Source of the DNA: Gillisella vitis
Lineage (GTDB): Bacteria > Pseudomonadota > Alphaproteobacteria > Rhizobiales > Rhizobiaceae
Direction of reading: 5' to 3'
DNA length: 64,000 bases
Assembly (NCBI RefSeq): GCF_021559775.1
Contig: NZ_CP056047.1
Span: 744,001-808,000 of the forward strand
The first letter of the stretch is position 1, and each line of letters opens with the position of its first letter. A program made the translations under genes and the position numbers. The notes below the pieces were generated by a model, which worked only from the letters and a program-made list of their open reading frames with translations, did not search any database and was not told where the DNA came from. Positions 60,930-64,000 of this stretch are shown here, in pieces.

Positions 60930-62912
60930 CTATCGCTTGTGCTCCAGCATCCATTTGCGATGGATTTTTTCGGCCTCGTCATCCGGCATGGATTGATCCG
61001 GCACGGTGAAGGTCTGGCCGGGCTCGATCAGGTCGGGATTGCTGATCTGTTCGGCATTGGCGACATAGATCGTCGTGTAGCGCACGCCCTGGCCATAGAC
61101 CCGGCGGGAAATCTGCCAGAGCGTATCGCCCCGGCGGATGATCACCGCATTCTTGCTTTCGGTCAGCGGCGCCTGGCTCAGCACCGGCGGCGATGTACCA
61201 TCGGCTGGCGCCAAGGTCGGTGCCGGGTTTTGCGTCGCTGCGGCTTGCGCGGCGGCAATTTTGGCCGGCATGGGTTCCAGCGCCGCATCGACAAGCGACT
61301 TGAGGGTCGGCAAGGCATTAGCCATCGCCGTGACCGACGCCGTCGGCACTTGCTTGAGGACCACGAGTGCCTTGTCAGCCTGGTCTGCCATGCGCGCCAT
61401 GAAGGCGCTGGCGGTCTGGTCCGTGCTGGGGGTCGGGCGGAAATCCGCAACTGCTTTCAGGGCAAATTCCAGTGCCGAGCGCGATGCCGCCAGGCTTTCC
61501 AGCGTCGGTGTCTTGCCATCGGCAAACAGGTTGCTGAGCAGCGTGAAGGACTTGGCCAGTGTATCGCGCTGCCGATCAAACAGGTTGCTATCGACGGTGG
61601 CCGGGCTGACGGTGCTGCCGGCGGCGCCGGGCTGGGCTTCCGGTGCGACAACCGCAACCTGATCGCCTTCCGGCCGGTTGAACGGCACCGACGCGCGCAG
61701 TGTGACCCTGCCATTGGCATCCTTCAGATCGACGCTGATGATATGCTGGCCGACGGAAAGCGGCATCTGGCCTTCGACCACGAAATGCCCCTTCTGGTCG
61801 ACATCCGCCGAGCCGATCTGCTTGCCATCGGCATAGGCGGTCACGGTGCGGCCCTTCTGGGCGTTGCCTGCCACGAAAATCTTGTCGCCTTCAAGCTCGA
61901 CCGCGGTAATCTGCAAATCGGCAGCGGACAGGGATGGGGTGGACGCAGGTCCAGACGGCGTCGTGGGCGTAGCAGCGGCGACGCGGCCCTGCTTGTCGAC
62001 ACCATTGATCTGTTCCGGAGCCTGTGGCTGGCTCTGATCCTTTGGCGAGACTTGATCCTGTTGCGGGCCACTGATCAGCCGGCTGGCTTCGCCGGGCTTG
62101 GTCACCATGGCCAGCACGTCACCGGATGGATCGGCCGGGACGGAAACCGTGGCTTGCTCCTCAGACCCGATGGTCTTGCCTTCCTTGGTCGTGGCTTTCA
62201 AATCCAGAGAATGATCGCCGGGCGACAGAGGCTTGTCGAGCACGATGGCGAAATCACCGTTTGGAGAGGCGGTGGCACTGGCAATATTGCTGGAGCCGTC
62301 ATGGACCTCGACCTTGGCACCCGGTGCCGCGCTGCCGGCGATAACAGTCGAGCCGTCTTTTTCAACGCGCAGCACGTCAAAACGTGGCATGTCCGGATCG
62401 ATAGCCACTTCCGGTTCGCCGCGCATGGCCCGACCGATATTGGCGATCATGGCGGCGGCATCCTGCGGGGAGGCGGGCAGTTTGGCGATCAACTGCAAGG
62501 CATGGGCTGCCGAGGACTTGGCCTTGGTGAGGCTGTCTACAAGGCCTGCTTCTATCCCGGCGGGAAGATCGGCATCCGATAGGGCTTTCAGGGCTGTCAA
62601 TGCAGCAATACGGGCTGTGGCGTAAAGTTCGGGTGCCGGGGTTTTCTGATCGGCAAACAGATTTTCCAAGGCGGCCACCGATTGCTCTGCGGCCTTGGTC
62701 AGACGCTGCATCTTGGCGGCGGCCTGGCCATCGGGGGCAGGCGTGGGTGAGGAAGGCCCGGACGCTTCGGGCGCTGCCGCCTGTTCAGCCGGGGCAGCAG
62801 GTGTTTCTGCCGTCTTCTTTGTGCCGCCAATTTGCGGAAGCACGAAAAACACCATCAATACTGTCGCAATGGCAAGCACGCCGAGAGCCAGCCAACCGGC
62901 ACGGTTTTTCAT
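60930..62912 (-). CDS. LysM-domain envelope protein with duplicated helical and Ig-like modules
   Basis: 660 aa, ATG at 62912. One N-terminal TM anchor (ALGVLAIATVLMVFFVLP, 9-26), then an Ala/Pro linker. Helical unit 1 (about 77-165) and helical unit 2 (455-545) resemble each other: LENLFADQKTPAPE versus LSNLFADGKTPTLE, each followed by an AR/SR-A-ALKA helix. Between them sit two Ig-like beta domains (about 178-260 and 333-412), also alike (VIAGSAAPGAKVEV / FVAGNAQKGRTVTA). A LysM domain (588-637: RRGDTLWQISRRVYG) ends the protein and should bind peptidoglycan. Role unknown; structural or regulatory at the cell wall. Confidence 0.88.
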   Translation of the reverse strand: MKNRAGWLALGVLAIATVLMVFFVLPQIGGTKKTAETPAAPAEQAAAPEASGPSSPTPAPDGQAAAKMQRLTKAAEQSVAALENLFADQKTPAPELYATARIAALTALKALSDADLPAGIEAGLVDSLTKAKSSAAHALQLIAKLPASPQDAAAMIANIGRAMRGEPEVAIDPDMPRFDVLRVEKDGSTVIAGSAAPGAKVEVHDGSSNIASATASPNGDFAIVLDKPLSPGDHSLDLKATTKEGKTIGSEEQATVSVPADPSGDVLAMVTKPGEASRLISGPQQDQVSPKDQSQPQAPEQINGVDKQGRVAAATPTTPSGPASTPSLSAADLQITAVELEGDKIFVAGNAQKGRTVTAYADGKQIGSADVDQKGHFVVEGQMPLSVGQHIISVDLKDANGRVTLRASVPFNRPEGDQVAVVAPEAQPGAAGSTVSPATVDSNLFDRQRDTLAKSFTLLSNLFADGKTPTLESLAASRSALEFALKAVADFRPTPSTDQTASAFMARMADQADKALVVLKQVPTASVTAMANALPTLKSLVDAALEPMPAKIAAAQAAATQNPAPTLAPADGTSPPVLSQAPLTESKNAVIIRRGDTLWQISRRVYGQGVRYTTIYVANAEQISNPDLIEPGQTFTVPDQSMPDDEAEKIHRKWMLEHKR

Positions 62913-63260
62913 AGTCCAACGTCTCCGGGCGGATTATTCCGCCATATCCCTTGAAACTGATAGAGCGCCATGGCGTATGAATACCCCATGAAGGACGCCC
63001 AAAAGTTTTGTCCCCACTGCATGACCCAGCTCAAAACCGCATACCGCTGCGGTACTACGGACTTGGCATTTCCATCGGATTTTCCAAAAATCGCGTCCCG
63101 CATTTTGGTCCGATCTCTTACATCCATAGGGATTTAAGAGTTTATGCAGTAACGTTTCCTTAATCGCTGCACAAGCGATGAACCCGGTTTGTTCATAGGC
63201 TTCCTGGAGTTTTCGTTAATTTTATTGACGTCAGCGGGCCGCGATGGCCATTCTAAACGT

Positions 63261-63881
63261 ATGACAGAAAACCATTCTTCGATTCGATCCATCTGCGTTT
63301 ATTGTGGCTCACGGCCCGGTCGTGATCCCGATTACATGGCTGCAGGCCGCACACTTGGCCACTCAATTGCCGCTCATGGCCTGCGCCTCGTCTATGGCGG
63401 CGGCACCAAGGGCATCATGGGTGCCGTTGCCAGCGGCGTGTTGGACGCGGGTGGCCAGGTGACGGGCATCATACCGGAATTCCTGGTCGATATGGAAGCT
63501 ACACGCCATTCTCTCGGCCAGCTGAACGAATTGATCATTACGCAGGACATGCATCAGCGCAAGCACAAGATGTTCGAGCGCGCCGATGCCTTCGTGACCC
63601 TGCCGGGCGGTATCGGCACGCTGGAGGAAATCGTCGAGATCATGACCTGGGGCCAGCTTGGCCGCCATGAAAAGCCGATGGTATTTGCCAATGTCAACGG
63701 TTTCTGGGACCCGATGCTGGAGCTGATCACCCATATGCGCCAGGAGGGCTTCGTCCATACCGGCCATAAGGTGCAGCCGCTGGTGATTGACGAGATCGAG
63801 GCCATCGTGCCGAAAATCGTCGATCGCTGGGAAGAACTCGGTCGCATCTCCGGGGATGCCGAGGTGTTGTCAAAGCTCTGA
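63261..63881 (+). CDS. LOG-family protein (cytokinin riboside 5'-monophosphate phosphoribohydrolase-like)
   Basis: 206 aa from the ATG at 63261; an upstream frame start at 63189 is less likely. Rossmann fold with ICVYCGSRPGRDP, VYGGGTKGIMGAVA, and the signature LPGGIGTLEEIVEI (115-123) with Arg/Lys in MHQRKHKMFE. Known members split nucleoside 5'-monophosphates to base and ribose 5-phosphate; some make active cytokinins. TIGR00730-type annotation fits. Its 3' end overlaps a convergent gene by 12 bp. Confidence 0.92.
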   Translation: MTENHSSIRSICVYCGSRPGRDPDYMAAGRTLGHSIAAHGLRLVYGGGTKGIMGAVASGVLDAGGQVTGIIPEFLVDMEATRHSLGQLNELIITQDMHQRKHKMFERADAFVTLPGGIGTLEEIVEIMTWGQLGRHEKPMVFANVNGFWDPMLELITHMRQEGFVHTGHKVQPLVIDEIEAIVPKIVDRWEELGRISGDAEVLSKL

Positions 63882-64000
63882 TCGGCGCCGTTTCAGCATC
63901 GGTAAGGTATAGATGACCAGTGCTACCCAGATCAGCGGGAAGGCAATGGCCTTGGCGGTGCTGAATTCCTCGCGAAACAGGAAGACGGCGATCAGGAAAA
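63870..64000 (-). CDS. rarD: RarD-like EamA-family transporter, 3' part only
   Basis: The minus-strand frame enters from the window edge and ends with a stop at 63870-63872. The visible 42 residues read IAVFLFREEFSTAKAIAFPL then IWVALVIYTLPML and a basic tail KRRRSEL. This is the last TM helix and end of RarD proteins (DMT superfamily, ten TM). The rest lies beyond 64000. It converges with the LOG gene and overlaps its stop. Confidence 0.78.
   Translation of the reverse strand, partial: FLIAVFLFREEFSTAKAIAFPLIWVALVIYTLPMLKRRRSEL

Noticed and set aside
60750..62582. Long plus-strand open frame (610 codons)
   Set aside because: Antisense to the LysM gene; Arg/Gly/His-rich with no domain, a typical mirror frame.
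62909..63127. Minus-strand frame of 72 codons upstream of the LysM gene
   Set aside because: Weak start, no family pattern, overlaps the LysM start by 4 bp; coding cannot be supported, although a short upstream cistron is not excluded.
1..64000. CRISPR array, insertion sequence, integrase or prophage
   Set aside because: No regularly spaced repeats with unique spacers, no transposase or integrase motifs, and no terminal inverted repeats were seen.

Overview
The window reads as a chromosomal segment of a Rhizobiaceae bacterium (Agrobacterium / Allorhizobium / Rhizobium type). The clues are the gene order rpoZ - rsh - lepB - rnc - era - recO, two tandem Porin_2 (RopA/Omp2b-type) porins with the typical signal peptide, small rhizobial families (DUF1127, DUF3563, TIGR02301, DUF2218), and the rhizobial palindromic mosaic repeat whose core is a gaacccggttttcccgaaaa-type motif. 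Base composition and codon use look uniform. I see no insertion sequence, integrase, prophage, CRISPR array or plasmid replication gene. Most of the window is core genome.

Layout. 1-714 holds the 5' part of a minus-strand polymorphic-toxin-like gene ending in an RNase A-like domain and cut by the window edge. 1-11 kb: Mg transporter mgtE, an MFS exporter, a diacylglycerol-kinase-family lipid kinase, and a four-gene peptide ABC importer (binding protein, two permeases, fused double ATPase). 11-14 kb: a divergent gamma-glutamylpolyamine synthetase / SpuC-type aminotransferase pair. 14-19 kb: a DUF2218 gene with an NfeR/YqjI-like PadR repressor, then a GT39 / GT2 / flippase-like membrane glycosylation set. 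19-26 kb: amn, a YfcG-like GST, small proteins, a HisC-like aminotransferase, two PilZ proteins and a ferredoxin-reductase-like flavoprotein. 26-29 kb: two porins. 29.8-38 kb: tRNA-Ser, an alpha/beta hydrolase, slt, dapA, smpB, a DUF1127 protein, ada and a globin-coupled chemoreceptor.

38-48 kb: an NYN-domain protein, then rpoZ, rsh, a DUF3563 miniprotein, lepB-rnc-era, an AbrB-type membrane protein on the opposite strand, and recO. 48-58 kb: a MOSC/HD pair, an EF-hand protein, a ygfZ-HD-phosphatase operon, a chain of small exported or unknown proteins, a Nudix hydrolase and a SRAP protein. 58-64 kb: psd-pssA (phosphatidylethanolamine synthesis), an Atm1-type ABC exporter, a LysM protein with a duplicated architecture, a LOG-family hydrolase, and the 3' end of a RarD-like transporter.

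Functional grouping: psd and pssA run the two last steps to phosphatidylethanolamine; rpoZ and rsh serve transcription and the stringent response; lepB, rnc and era are translationally packed; the GS-like enzyme and SpuC homologue point to polyamine catabolism. The less ordinary items are the RNase A-like toxin at the left edge, the PadR/DUF2218 pair under an 18-bp perfect palindrome, two copies of a double-hairpin intergenic element, a 17-bp tandem repeat ahead of lepB, and the mirror-image LysM protein. I did not find a convincing, wholly new multi-gene system.
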